A stretch of DNA of 64,000 nt, taken from contig CM036618.1 of assembly GCA_020746105.1 (NCBI GenBank), positions 90,638,122 to 90,702,121 on the forward strand. Direction: 5' to 3'. The notes below the pieces were generated by a model. It made no database searches. It saw only the letters and a program-made list of their open reading frames with translations, and was not told the DNA's origin. This document shows positions 23,660 to 35,567 of this stretch, piece by piece. Positions within the stretch are counted from its first letter, which is position 1, and each line of letters opens with the position of its first letter. This DNA is from Trogon surrucura (Eukaryota > Chordata > Aves > Trogoniformes > Trogonidae). Both the position numbers and the translations under genes were made by a program.

Positions 23660-26600
23660 TGACATCCTAATGATCATCTGTGCTGCTTTCAGAGCCTGTC
23701 CACAAAACTTAAGTGTCCAAACATGGATAAAGACGGTCACTTATGGGCAAGGCAAAGAACAGAGATTTCAGTCTGGCCTACAAGGTGCACATCTGAGGTT
23801 CAAATGAAATCAGCAAAAAGAAGCTTCATTAGTCATAAAGGGATTAAAGCATTTCCTTCTGTTTGTAGCGAGTCTTCAGATATGCAGCTGTGAAGTGCTT
23901 GATAAGAAAAATCCTTCCTGATTTACATCTTCTGAAACAGATTTAATTAGTTGTGGAGTTATCATAAAATGCCTAGGAAGTAGCCACTTGCTGATGTATT
24001 CACCTGGGAGCAATCTGAGGAGCAGTTCTTCAGCCCTGCAGACATGCAGGATGAAAGAATAGACAGATCATTAGCCAACAATGAAATTAAAAATAAGAAT
24101 ACAGTGAGTGGAAAAAAGTAATTATCACCTCAATTAATTTTATCTGATTCACTATCAAGTGCAGCTGGACAAAAGGACAAGAACTGGTGTTCCAACACTT
24201 CCCTGGTGAGCTGCTGAACTCAGGACAAGAGGAGATGAAAGGCAGCCCTCTGCACTGAGAGATAGGTAGGATTTTGGCATATCAAATCCCTTGCTTCCAG
24301 GATCACAGGACATTTACAGGGAGCTGAAGAAATAAAGCTAGCATTGATGAATAATTCAGAGGCAGGACCTGAATTTGGAGCCACTACTCAGACCTGAAAT
24401 GAATGGCTGTTTTGCCCACAGAAGAGCAGTGGGATCTCTAAATAAAGACATATTTTTCATAACATGCCTGAAGCAGCCAAAAACAGTCCTTTTCTACTCT
24501 ACACAGGCAACACCTGCAGGGCTGACACTTGCTTCTGCTGACTGTTAGTGAGCGTGTGACTTAGTAAGTGGCCATAAAATCTGCCTGGTCCCCATCAGAC
24601 CAGGTATCTATGGCAAGGTCCTTCTGAACCCCCTCTCAGCTCCAGGCAGTGACTCCTGTGACTGCCTGCACCTTGAGGACTTCTCTCCACGAGGTATGGC
24701 ACAGTGATCCTCATCCATTAAGGCAAATTATTTAGGCTTAATAGGGCTATGACTACATTACATCAAAACACTTTACTAAATCATCAAGAAAGTGCATCAG
24801 TAATTTTCCAGATTATTCTCTTAACTATATCCAGGACTAATTAGTATATCATCATCCTCCAAGAATGCTCTGTCAAGTGAAAATCTCCAAACCAAGAGGA
24901 TAAAGTTTATTTTTGAACAGTCTGTGATTAAAGATGTGTATTTCTTATTTCCATTCTTCAGGTTTGTTCTGAAGAATAGGTCATATTTAATGTCCACCAT
25001 ATGGGGAGCAGCCCACCAAATCAAACATTACTTGGGATAATTCCACGGGTATTCAGAAGAACACAAAATTCATTAATTTTCCTTCTGTTTCTCAAAAATG
25101 TGCCTAGAACCTTTTACAGAAAGAGAGGTTTTATGACATACTAATTCTCTTTCTTTTCCCAAATACCATAAAAATAGTTTTCTTGACATATTTTGCTATT
25201 CTTGATTCTTGACCTGATCAGAAATGCAAAATTCAGAGGATGAGAAAACATGAAAGGTTAACAAAACATATTTGCACCTCAAAAATGTTACATTTGTGGT
25301 TTTGGTGAAATCTAAATGTCGTTTCATAAAAACAGATTTTCCCACATTTCTCCTTAATTCTTAGATAACATGATAACAAGGATACAGCTGGGAGATAAAA
25401 CCAGGATTAATGAGACATAAGTAAGGCACTTAATAGCTGAATCTGTGGGATGATATACACAGCAAAATGATGAAACGGTCACAATGCATCATCCGAGAGT
25501 GAACTTTACAAAAAAAAATATGTATCACAGGAAATATATTTGCATTATAAGAGGAGAGAACTGAATAACCCAGCAGGGCATTTCCGTATCTAATTATTCG
25601 CTCCTGTGATTCAGTGACTGGATCCTAGGTTCTGTGAAAATGCTCTTGTGTGCTGCACGAAGGAGATCAAAAGTCATCCGTTTTCATGTGTAATGTAAAG
25701 GCGTACAATCTCAACACAAGATCTGCCTGCAAGAGATCCTTACAGAAATATGGTATTCAATTAAAAACAGCCCAATACCTCTACTGACATAAAGCCCTGC
25801 AGCAGCATGCACATTTGCAGTACCCTAGACTATCTTAATAAAATATTTTTAGTTAATTCATTGCTCAGGGATGAATTTCTTACTTTTGTTTGTTGATAAA
25901 TACAATCTGTATTTTCACATTGCCTAGCAAACAGGATCCTGAACCAGGAGTGCACAGCTAGAAACTACCCCATACTAGAGAATACATGAAAGAGGTTAAA
26001 TTATTTTGAAGTATTATTACCAGCAAATGTAGTTTAAAATACTGAAAGACCTCAAATGTTCCTTTTGCAAAATAAGGGCTATTTGTCCCATTTGTCCTAA
26101 CATTTATCTTGGAGAATAATTTATTCTTTCAATGCCGTGATTTTTTCTTTAATGACAATATCCAAGATTGTCTTTTCCCACTGTTTATCACACTGAACCA
26201 TCCATCACGGTTTTGAAACCCTTTCTCTTGAAGGAAAGACATTTTTATTCACATTGATAACAATCTGATATGATAGTCTTAGCTGACGGTAAGCATAATG
26301 GGGAATTACCAAGATGCCATTATTTTTCAAATGTATTTCTGAGAACAAATGAGACTATGTTTTAGATTAGCATTAAAGTTGCTTTAATGTAACATATTTC
26401 ATAGTTCCGGTTTAAAAAAAATCATTTATGAGGAACACAGTTCCATGACAATACTGAAAGATGACTTTTCACTACTTTCCGAGTGTATGGTTTTTACGAG
26501 TATTTTTTTGGATTCTGAAAGATTCATTTGTTGAAGGTTAATTTTTTTTTTCTTTTTGACAGAAAAAAAAAGAGCTACTTTGAGCAGTACTTAGCCTACT

Positions 26601-28659
26601 TTTGCTCTGCTGCTCTGTTAGGCTAACAACTTCACCCTGTCTGATAGCATGACATGCTGATAGTGGGGCAGATCATTGCACCTTGTAAATGAAACAAGTA
26701 TACAGCTTCTAGCAAGCTAGTTTCCCTCCTGAAACTCAGAACCTTCTTGGAATGAAAGACAGCAGTACAATCCAAACTTCTCTGCTTTCAGAAGGAAATC
26801 TGAGACAGGACAGACAGCAGTAAAAGAGACAGGAGAAAGACAGGATTTTCCTTTAAGCTCTACTGACACGGCAAAGTTTTATTAGAAATAGGATCCAACA
26901 CATTGTTAAAAGGGTTTGAAACCTGGATGGTCTTCCTCTGTTTCACTTTGATGACCAAGCACAACACCAGGAGAAGGGAAGGAAGAGGACAGTAGCATTT
27001 GTCACCTGCAACCATAAGCTGTTCATATTCTTGGGGAGAGAGAACTGGCTGCATCTGTACCTGATTTACAATTAGGATTTGATATATGAATGAATACAGA
27101 ATTGAATTCAGGAAAGGCAAAAAATTGTATTATTAGGGCAAAACAGTCCACCAGGCAGGTAGCTGCAGTCCTAAGCCCTGTGTTGCTGTGCTGTGGGACA
27201 TGTACCACAGATCCCTTGCCCAGGGGGTGGGGGGGAGCCGCCAGCCTTGCAGCAGTGGCAGCCGCAGGTCGTCAGACAGTCCTACTTGCCTTATTCATCC
27301 TCCCTCTGGGAGGAGGCACAGCTGAGGGAGAAGCTCAGCCCCTGTCCCCTCAGGGGTTCCACACAGAGTCTAGCCTGCAGGAAGACCATAGATGTGTTTG
27401 CTGCAGATGTCTTCACCATCTGGGAGAAGCAACTAGGAAATGTTTAATACACGTAGTTAGTTAATCTCATGCCTGAGGTAGGACCAAGCACTGACCAGAT
27501 TTGGGAAACACATATTTGTACTTTCAATGGATGAAGGAAGGAGCCTTGCTAAGTATACAAATACAGCGCAAGACAACCAGAGCCTCTTGGACATCCCAGA
27601 TGAAACATGTTTGAACCTCAAAAGGACACTCAGAGGACCATTAACAGCTGTTAAGCTGCCCTGTGTCAGGTACTCACAACATCACCCTGAGACACTACGC
27701 TCCTCAGGCATCACCAGGGTGAAGGACCTCACCTGGGCACCCCTGGTGCTACTGAAGGCCCCATGGTATTTCTGAACCCATCAGGATGCACCCTCTGTTG
27801 TGACTTGCTTCCAAATTGGGCTATTAAACTGTGACCTAAAATATCAGCTGGATTGTATATTTACCCCTTCCCTCAACGGACTGATATAGCACGTGACTAG
27901 ACACTATTAAACAGCTGTTGGCTTTCGAGCAAAGCTGGCCATCGTTCAGCCATGGGTAAAATAATTAAGTACGGCACTTCACTGTGTCTAGCCATCCCGA
28001 GGCAGCTGCTCAAGTGGTAAAGAAACAGATTTCAGGGAATTTGCCCCTGGCCCCATTTCTGAGGTGTTGCATGACCAGAACTCGCCAGCACAAAGGACTG
28101 TGTAATAAGACCTCTTTTTAAACCACAGACGCAATAAAGACCATGATGAACTTCAGGCTGAGCTGGAGAATTTGGAGTAATTTTGTAATGCTGCTTTTTT
28201 TAATGAGGTATCCAACTCTTTAGAGCCCTCCTAGGTAATTCTAATAACTACTTAATGATTTTCTTCAGTTTATTCTTTAGGCTTGAACTATAATAATGTT
28301 ACTGTGCTACACCTGTTCTACAAACAAATCTTTGTCTATTTACTATTGTCTGATTACCTCTTGGACATTATCTACTTTTTCTTCAAACTCTACCTCATTT
28401 GTAAACTGTGGTTGAGAACAATTTATGAAACACCATTTGAAGCAAGAAGCATTTTTAATGAGTATATTTTGCAAAGGGCAACAGCACCACGAATAACACT
28501 AATTAATAGCATTATTTGATCTGCAGAGGAGGAAAAAGCAAACAGAAATTCAGACATTGATTTTTCCAGTAGGCCTTCTACTGTAGAAAAGGAACCCGAT
28601 GTGTTTCACTACGATGTTCAATTTTCATTTCTTACTTTGTGTAATATATGCAAGTACAA

Positions 28660-28680
28660 ATACTGTCTTTCTGACAGTAT
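28660..28680. repeat. Perfect 8-bp inverted repeat, 5-nt loop
   Basis: ATACTGTC and GACAGTAT flank the loop tttct. The symmetry does not extend outward. Small enough to be a chance structure; recorded for completeness. Confidence 0.8.
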
Positions 28681-31389
28681 ACAGTAAGTAGAATGTTTAT
28701 CTCGACACTTGATCAGAAGTAACCTTTGGTTTAATGCTGTTGAAAATGCCTTGATTGGAGAGGCACATTTTCATTTCTTAACTATTCGTTCAATATCTAA
28801 GAGAAAAGGTAAAGAAAAGATAAAGAAAAATAATTACTCTGGCTGGTTTAATAATTCTTGAAGAAGAAAACAAGCAAACATTGATTAATTCTTTAGAGTT
28901 TACTCTGTTGTGTTTCTTTATTTCCTGCATTTGTGGAAAGGTTAAAATAGCCTTTCTCTCCCTGCCCCTTCAAGACCTTACTTAATGACTTAGTAAGCAG
29001 GATCCTCATGAATAAATGCTGATATGGAGGGTGGACATGGGCAGGCAAACAAGCCCTGCCCGAAGGTCTGTACTTCCCACACTGCCACACGCAGCCCATC
29101 ATTTTGCAGCAAACTTCCAGTTTGCTCTGCATTAGCTCAGTCTTCTCCAATATTGCTGCTGAGTGCACTGATGCACTAACTCTTGAGCAATCTTTCTAGC
29201 ACAGCCCACTACATTAAATAGTACAGCCTGCTTCCCACCGGGAAGTAGCGTTGGGATAAAGTGATAAAAATCTCTCTTCAGTTCCTGCTTCCAGAAGAAT
29301 GCAGCCTCCCCCAGGAGCACCAGGATCAGGTACAAGGACTGGATGAGTTCAATCAGGTGAGAGATAAAGTATCTCCATCTACACTGTCAAACAGTGTGGG
29401 AGCTAAGCACAGAGTGGGGAAAACAGTAAAGCAGGCCAAGAGAAGTTACTACCCTGCTCTGCTCAGCACCAGCAAGGCTGTGCTGGGGAGCCAGGTCTGG
29501 CTCTGGGATACCAGTTCAAGAGGGATGTGGAAAAGCTGGTGGCGACAGTGCAGGAAACCCATCTGCAGGTACAGAAACTCATTTGGGATGTTGCTGATTT
29601 TGTGGAGCACATCTCAGGAATGGTCTCTCTACACTTGCTGCTCTAATTGTAAGATTTATTAGGGGTTTTTTGTCATAAAACCCAAGTTGCCTCTCAGGAC
29701 TTTCTGAGTATCCTTCTCCCCCCACCTCCTTCTTATACTTCGCATGAAAAAACAACAGAAGGTCCTGTAGCACAAGTTTCTCTGTGTGAACAAAATATGA
29801 ACAAAGTTAAAAGACTTCTTCAGTAATATTAAAATGATTAATAAAATTTAATATGGGACACAAAGAATATAGACATGCTTCTAAAATATGCCAAATGAAA
29901 ACAAACAAAAAATAATTTAAAAGAAATAAAAAAAACCCCCAAGGGCTTTGACTGCACCCACACCCATTTAGTATCAAAACATCAGATGTAGATAAATAGT
30001 TGTACTCATTAGGACATTTTCAGGGTTGCTGTAAGTCACTCTGTCTGCAATCACTCCAAGGGACTACCGTCACACTGAGAGGCTACATGAACACAACAAA
30101 TTTTGCTATTGTGATTTCCTGGATGCTACATCTTCTGTGCAGGGTACCTGGTAAGGCGGAATAACAGGGAAATTCCTGAGCCTCAGGGCAGGCAGTGACC
30201 CAGAAGTTCCTGAAGATCTGCATCCTGTGAGTGCCTCCTCCTCCCCAGATCCTTGCAGGCAGCTCCAGGGCTCCGCAGCCACCAGGACTGACTCCAGGTT
30301 TCTGCATTAAGGACAAGGACATTTCAGACAGCAGAGGCAGAGCAGCTGCAGCAAGAAAGAGAGGTGTAAGGATCTGGTTTGCCACAGGATCGAAACCCGT
30401 TTCAGTGAGGCAGCCTTGCTCCAAGATTCTTCCACAGGGACGCCTGCTGACCAATAGAGGGGAATGCCTAACTGGCATGCTCTATTTTGCAAACCAAATT
30501 AATAACATTTCTTAAATATGCACATTTTAATACCAGTACATGTTTGGATTTCTTCCAGGTTTGACACTTACTGTCAATTTCCTGGATTTATGTTCTGGAA
30601 TTTCCTTTGTAAAGCAATTTGAGATTTACAGATAGTCAAACACACCTCTAGCAGAGCCAGGCAGTGTCGTTGTTACAACGTGGTTCTCAAACGCAAAAAT
30701 GTCACATGGCAAGTAGGTTAACTTTAACCATGGTGGACACAAATGTCTGATGTGACTTATAAAACCCACGAGTTATTAGCTACACCAAGGGACAACACTC
30801 ATTTAACACACTGTCAGCAAACACATGGTGGACAGCCTGATGAGTTTTCTTCTTGTGGCCAAATCCCTAAAATCCCAAAAGAGTCGCATAGGGATCTCTC
30901 TGATGAAACTCACCAGGCAGAGAGAGAGAGGAGGCAGGAGCACCCTTGAGGTCAGCTGCAAGCCCAGCAGGGAATAGATACCGCTCAAGCTTCTGCCTGC
31001 AGCATGTGTTCCTGTGGTAGAGATATGCAATATATTCTCTTCTCTCCAGAGGATTAGTTTTCAAGGATATTAGAGGTGTTTTGCTGTATGTTAACCTCCT
31101 GTAATTAAAGGCAGTGTGACCTGTAGACACTGTGCATGCTGCCACCACCATTGTACGGATGACCTCACCTTCCCGGGACTTTGCCCATCCATTCCCACTA
31201 CCCTGCAGAGCATGGCATCCCTGCAGCAGTTCAGAACGAAGGGCAAGGCTTACCGGACAGCTTTTCCGCTCCTTCTCGTTCCCTGGACATTTCAGTGTGT
31301 ACTGAAAGAGCAAAATCGGCAATTGGGCTCCTGCTGGCTCTGCATCATTATGAGCAAGTTTTACTGAGGCAGGGGGAAATATGTGTGTA

Positions 31390-31483
31390 GCCAAGGCTGT
31401 ACAGAAACACAGTATTTCCTTTTAAATATGCATAGCCAATTTAAAAAGGGAAATACTGTGATTGCTTCAGGACTGCCTTTGGC
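31390..31483. repeat. 94-nt imperfect hairpin
   Basis: The inner stem pairs 31408-31426 with 31440-31460. It reads CACAGTATTTCC...TTTAAA on one side and its complement on the other, with two single-base bulges and a 13-nt loop. An outer stem pairs gccaaggctgt (31390-31400) with actgcctttggc (31472-31483), with one bulge and one mismatch, separated from the inner stem by an asymmetric internal loop. Total length and layout resemble a microRNA precursor, but a decayed foldback transposon would look the same. Strand is not determined. Confidence 0.75.
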
Positions 31484-31491
31484 TCTGATTA

Positions 31492-31527
31492 GAAACAGCT
31501 GAGCAAAGCCAAATGCTCAGCTGTTTC
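31492..31527. repeat. Perfect 14-bp inverted repeat, 8-nt loop
   Basis: GAAACAGCTGAGCA and TGCTCAGCTGTTTC are exact reverse complements around the loop aagccaaa. It begins nine bases after the 94-nt hairpin, so the two form a tandem foldback pair. CAGCTG E-box cores occur in both arms, so it could also be a paired bHLH site. Confidence 0.9.
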
Positions 31528-32045
31528 AGCAAAGAGATTAACACCTGTTGAAGATGGAATAAAAATATGTGACAGAGTATACGAGTAAATATCAAAAGAT
31601 CGTTCTTGTAAAGCTAACAGTAACACCAGTGACTGATCGCATCCCCACCCTGTCACGCTACATCACGCCTGGGAGGGAAGAAAGCACATGAACACATTGA
31701 GAGCGCATAAGCAATATGCACGCACGTTTCCATCTCTTTCTTCATCCACAGGTGGGAGAACCTCTCCTTGATTCCAGTTATCTGGAGAATATTTACAGAC
31801 AGTATCAGGTCAGCATGAAATAACACCTACTCAGGCATGCCATGTATACTTATAGCAGGCAGCTGTATTACAGCTCGTGTTGTTACAGTGCTTACTAGCA
31901 TCCCATCTGGGGTAGGAGGAGTGTCCTTAGTGTGTGATTTCCCAAATACCTCTTTCCTTGTGCTGCACTGACAGTAGGATTGTGTTGTATCTCCCCATCT
32001 GTCAGCTGAAGGCAACAAGGACCAGGGTTTCTCCTCCATTCCACA

Positions 32046-32708
32046 ATGACAGTCTTACCCCAAAAGCTATGGGGGAAGGCCTGGAACAGCAGGAGCTCCC
32101 CCACAATCCTAAAGTCCTCTCCTGGGGGTGCAGCAAAGCCTCAAGCCCTGCAGGTTGTTGTGCAGCAGTTCCCCATGAGCTTGCTGCCTGTGTGCTCTCC
32201 TCACTGCTCTCAGGTTGAAGCTGCAACAAGTGACCTCACATTTTTGACCACAAAAAGCAGCTTCATCACCGCTGAAGGGCAGGTGCAGGAGCACACCAGA
32301 CTGCAGCGTGCTCCCCAATTTATCGACCCTTTACCCATGGGTCAGCCTTGTGGGCAGCTAACAGGCAGAGCATGGAACTGCACCAAAGAGGGGCTACAAG
32401 GGTGCCCTGGGATATGGGGTCACCCACACTTTCAGTCACTGCTGAAGGGGCACACCTGCAGGCTCGCTCTCTGGGAACCTGCCTCAAGAGTGCCCACTAA
32501 TGCAGACACGCACAAATGTGCACCAAACCCTTCCCCAGGGCGAGACGCCCTCAGCAGTCACAACTGGGAAGAGCAGCTCCCTGGGATGGCAGCGGTGGGG
32601 ACACAGCCTGGCCCCATGCTCTCTCAGGTACCGATTAGACATCCACAACCTCAGGCATGTGAATTGTCACTAAATACCCTCAGCAGCAAACGTGATGCTT
32701 GTACCTGA
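32046..32708 (+). other. 220-codon open frame, coding status doubtful
   Basis: This is the longest open frame in the window, starting at an ATG and ending at TGA. The predicted product is Pro/Gln/Ser/Cys-rich with no signal peptide, transmembrane segment or recognisable domain. It has no clear promoter, splice sites or poly-A signal tied to it, and antisense frames overlap its 5' half. In a vertebrate genome an intronless frame of this kind in a GC-rich patch is most often chance. I record it only because of its length and would not annotate a protein without expression or conservation evidence. Confidence 0.08.
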
Positions 32709-33100
32709 GTCGAGTTTCAGAGTGTGTGCCGAAAATGTCCATGGCAGTAGAGAAGTAGAGCTCACAACAGCTGGGCATCCCACCTCATACCAGCATCTTC
32801 CCACGCGCTGCTAGAGACAACCACCACCTCAAGTGCCCCCCAAAACTGGGCAGAGCTCAGCATCACCCCTGGGCTTCCTCTTGCCGCAAACCGAGGAGCT
32901 GCAGCTTGCTTCTCTCCCACAGATGTGTCGTCCTTTTGGGCTTCACCCAGATGACAATGTTGCCAAAATGGCCTCTCCCAGCACAGGCCACTGCACAAGT
33001 CCCCCATTCCCAATGGAGGCATTGACACAAAAATTTACACCGACTGAAAATCTCAATATCCTCAAAGCCAATTTATTTTAATTTCAGAAGGTATAAATAA

Positions 33101-34377
33101 TAGAAAAGCCTGATTTTTGTTGGCTTATTTCTTATTTATTTTCTCTGGTAGTTTATTGTAGCTCCATTCATTTCTCCCTCTAGTTTCAATTTCTGCTCTG
33201 GATTCATTTTGATTCCAGTTTCCTTAAAATATTATGCACATACATTAAGTAGCAGTATTCAAAAAGAAAAAAAAATATCTGGGAGTCACCTGTGTAACCC
33301 AGAAGCCTTGAAAAGATGCAAAATCCAGAAAGCACAAAGAATGAGAAAAAATACCAACTTTTTGATTCTATTTCATTCCAGTGTTGTATATGGAACGCTG
33401 TATTTCTCATGTTGTCTTTTTTTTAACAAAAAAAAAAGATAAAGTAGATATAGGAAAATCTATCTGAAAATCTACTTTGAAAGGATAAAGAAACTGGAAG
33501 ACTATCCATAAGAAGAGAGACTCTAAACATTTAGAAAGATAAATGAGTAAGCGATGATATGCAACAGGTATGTCTAATAATGGATTTTGAGAGAAAGTAA
33601 TTCAATACATCCTTTTTTCCATAATAAAAAATAAAGAAGATACTACAGACGGTGGACTAGAATTTCTTTCAAAATTTGGTGAAAGTTTATTTATTAATTT
33701 AGATTGTAAATTTTTCATTAAGTCATTGGATAGGTTTAAGAATAATTCATAATAAAAATCACAGGTTATACTTAATGCATTTTTTTCAACAATTGATTGT
33801 TTTTATACTGTTCATCTTGAAATATCATGCTTATACCTCTGCAGCATTCAGTATTATCAGCTTCATTGTTAAGTTACTAGCTGGACAAATCTGACAAGGA
33901 ATGGAAATGTTGGATTTTCTGTAACAATATAGCCCTTTGCAGGTCTAGGTGAGCAGAGATAAAGTAATGTATTTAATCTTAAATGCAGTAGTTTATTACT
34001 TGAAGGACTTTGCTTAAAAAAAACATAACACTTTGCATGTCAAATACTGCAGACTAAAAAAGTAGAATGGAAGAGGCTACTGAAAGTAAGACAAGGGTCA
34101 TAAATCTTTTTAGTGCTTGAATAGCTAACAAGGAAGGGCATGCAAGGACAGACTTGCTGATATAATTATTACCAGAAAAGGATTTTGTGTCACCTACTAC
34201 AGAAGTGTAGAATTTAAAACACTTGAAATTATTGCCTGAACATGAATTTCCTTGGGCCAAAATACCATATTTCTGATAATTGCTTCATGCATTATCTGCA
34301 ATCACAAATTATTTCTTTCTGCCATTCACAGGAAAATAATTCAAGGACTGTCCATGCAAGTTCAAACCTATTTCTCC
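33101..34377. other. AT-rich unique noncoding DNA
   Basis: No repeat family or coding exon recognised. Short A and T runs occur (for example at about 33267-33275 and 33419-33438). It ends at the 5' edge of the LTR. Confidence 0.55.
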
Positions 34378-34559
34378 TGTCGTGGTTTGACCCTGGCCAG
34401 CAGCCAGGTACCCACACAGCCGCTCGCTCTCTCCCCCTTCACTGCTAGACAGGGGGAGAAAATATCTCAAAGGGCTCAGGGTTTGAGATAAGGACAGAGA
34501 GATCACTCTCATTTACCATCCGGGGCAAAACAGACTCAATATGTGGGAAATTAATTACA

Positions 34560-34565
34560 TTTATT
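34560..34565 (-). promoter_or_regulatory. LTR polyadenylation signal (AATAAA)
   Basis: AATAAA on the - strand, about 185 bases from the 3' terminus of the LTR in its inferred sense direction. It is the expected kind of signal for the end of the R region. It supports the - orientation but is a common hexamer in AT-rich sequence. Confidence 0.4.
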
Positions 34566-34954
34566 AAGAGAACCAGAGAGGAGTAGTGAGAAATGAGAAA
34601 AAAAACCAAACAGATCTTAACAAACAGAACACCTTCCCCCCATCCCTCCCTTCTTCCCGGGCTTAACATCAATCCCGGTTTCTCCACCTCCTTCCCCTGA
34701 GCGGCGCAGGGGGACAGGGAATGGGGATTACAGTCAGTTCATCCGACATTGGTGTCACCGCTTCTTCACTCCGAGGGAGGACTCTTCACTCTGCCTCAGG
34801 GCCATTGTGGGGTCCCTCTCACGGGAGACAAGCTTCACGCTCTCTTCTCCGCGTGAGTCGTCCCACGAAGGGCAATTCATCACAAATTGCCCAACGCGAG
34901 ACACCTCACGAGGGGCAGCCCACCCCTCGTGAGTCTGAGGCGCCGTCCTTCAGG

Positions 34955-35100
34955 GGAAACTGCTCCAGCGTGAGCCACCCGCAGCGTCACAAAAGTCCCA
35001 CCGGCCAACCTGCTCCAGCGTGGGCATTCCTCTCTTCCACGGGCTACAGGCTCCGGCAGCGACGTGCTCTGATGCGGGCTTCCCACGGGCTACAGTCCCC
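34955..35100. repeat. Degenerate internal repeats within the LTR
   Basis: The phrase tgctccagcgtg recurs at 34961 and 35011 (50 bases apart), and cacgggctacag recurs at 35038 and 35084 (46 bases apart). This is a degenerate minisatellite-like region of GC-rich repeat units inside the LTR. In this LTR type the copy number of such units varies between insertions, as I recall it. Confidence 0.7.
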
Positions 35101-35370
35101 TTCAGGCATCCACCCACATGGCGTGGAGTCCTCTACACGGTGGACATCTACACGGTGATCCTCATGGTGGACATCTGCACCTCGCCCATGGGCTGCAGGG
35201 GGACAACCCACTTCACCATGGTCTTCACCACGGACCCGGGGGATTCTCTCTGCTCCGGCGCCTGGAGCTCATCCTCCCCCCTCTCCTTCTTCACTGACCT
35301 TGGTGTCTGCACAGATTCTCACTCCTCCATTTCTGTGCCAGCTGTTGTGGCACAGTTCTTTTTCCCCGTT

Positions 35371-35380
35371 CTTAAATATG
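35371..35380 (-). promoter_or_regulatory. TATA-like box of the LTR
   Basis: On the - strand the sequence reads catatttaag, about 190 bases inside the inferred 5' end of the LTR, where the U3 promoter is expected. It is not a perfect TATA box. Activity is unknown. Confidence 0.4.
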
Positions 35381-35567
35381 TTTTTCACAGAGGCGTTCCT
35401 CTGCTATCACCTTACTGATAGGCTCAGCCTTGGCCAGCAGCGGGTCCCTCTTTGGAGCCGGCTGGCATTGGCTCTGTCAAACTCGGGGAGCTTCTAGCAG
35501 CTTCTTGCAGAAGCCACCCTACAGCTCCCTCCCCACTGCCAAAATCCAGCCAGGCCAAACCAATATA

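Larger units (their letters stand above)
20707..30080. other. Unique noncoding DNA, no gene recognised
   Basis: About 9.4 kb without recognisable transposons or exons. It contains a three-copy 8-bp repeat (gtaacctt type) at 21580-21603 and two perfect short hairpins (23635-23659 and 28660-28680). A GC-richer patch at about 27160-27450 gives 84- and 124-codon overlapping frames without motifs. A-rich simple sequence lies at about 29880-29935. Open frames are short and overlap on both strands. Confidence 0.5.
30081..33100. other. GC-richer, ORF-dense block of unknown origin
   Basis: This 3-kb block is visibly richer in G+C than its flanks (one sampled 60-base line at 32341 is 57% G+C). It carries overlapping open frames on both strands, including 175 codons at 30867-31394 (-) and 220 codons at 32046-32708 (+). 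I recognise no domain, transposon or LTR in it. The long frames are probably a by-product of fewer stop codons in GC-rich DNA. It also holds the hairpin pair at 31390-31527. Confidence 0.45.
34378..35567 (-). mobile_element. Solo LTR of an avian endogenous retrovirus
   Basis: About 1.19 kb beginning tgtcgtggtttgaccctggc on the + strand. It matches an LTR type I remember as abundant in neoavian genomes, with gccgctcgctctctcccc near one end and gagccggctggcattggctc and agcttctagcagcttctt near the other. The sense strand is probably -: that strand has a TATA-like catatttaag (35371-35380) and, downstream, an AATAAA signal (34560-34565). No gag, pol or env sequence and no second LTR is adjacent, so it looks like a solo LTR left by recombination. 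The left flank has ctcc (34374-34377) and the right flank has ctcc (35568-35571). That is too short to count as a firm target-site duplication. The right terminus is decayed from the usual form. Family name (ERVL or ERVK) not decided. Confidence 0.85.

Noticed and set aside
30867-31394. 175-codon - strand frame as a gene
   Set aside because: No domain; it lies in the GC-richer block where stop codons are rarer, and it overlaps + strand frames over the same bases.
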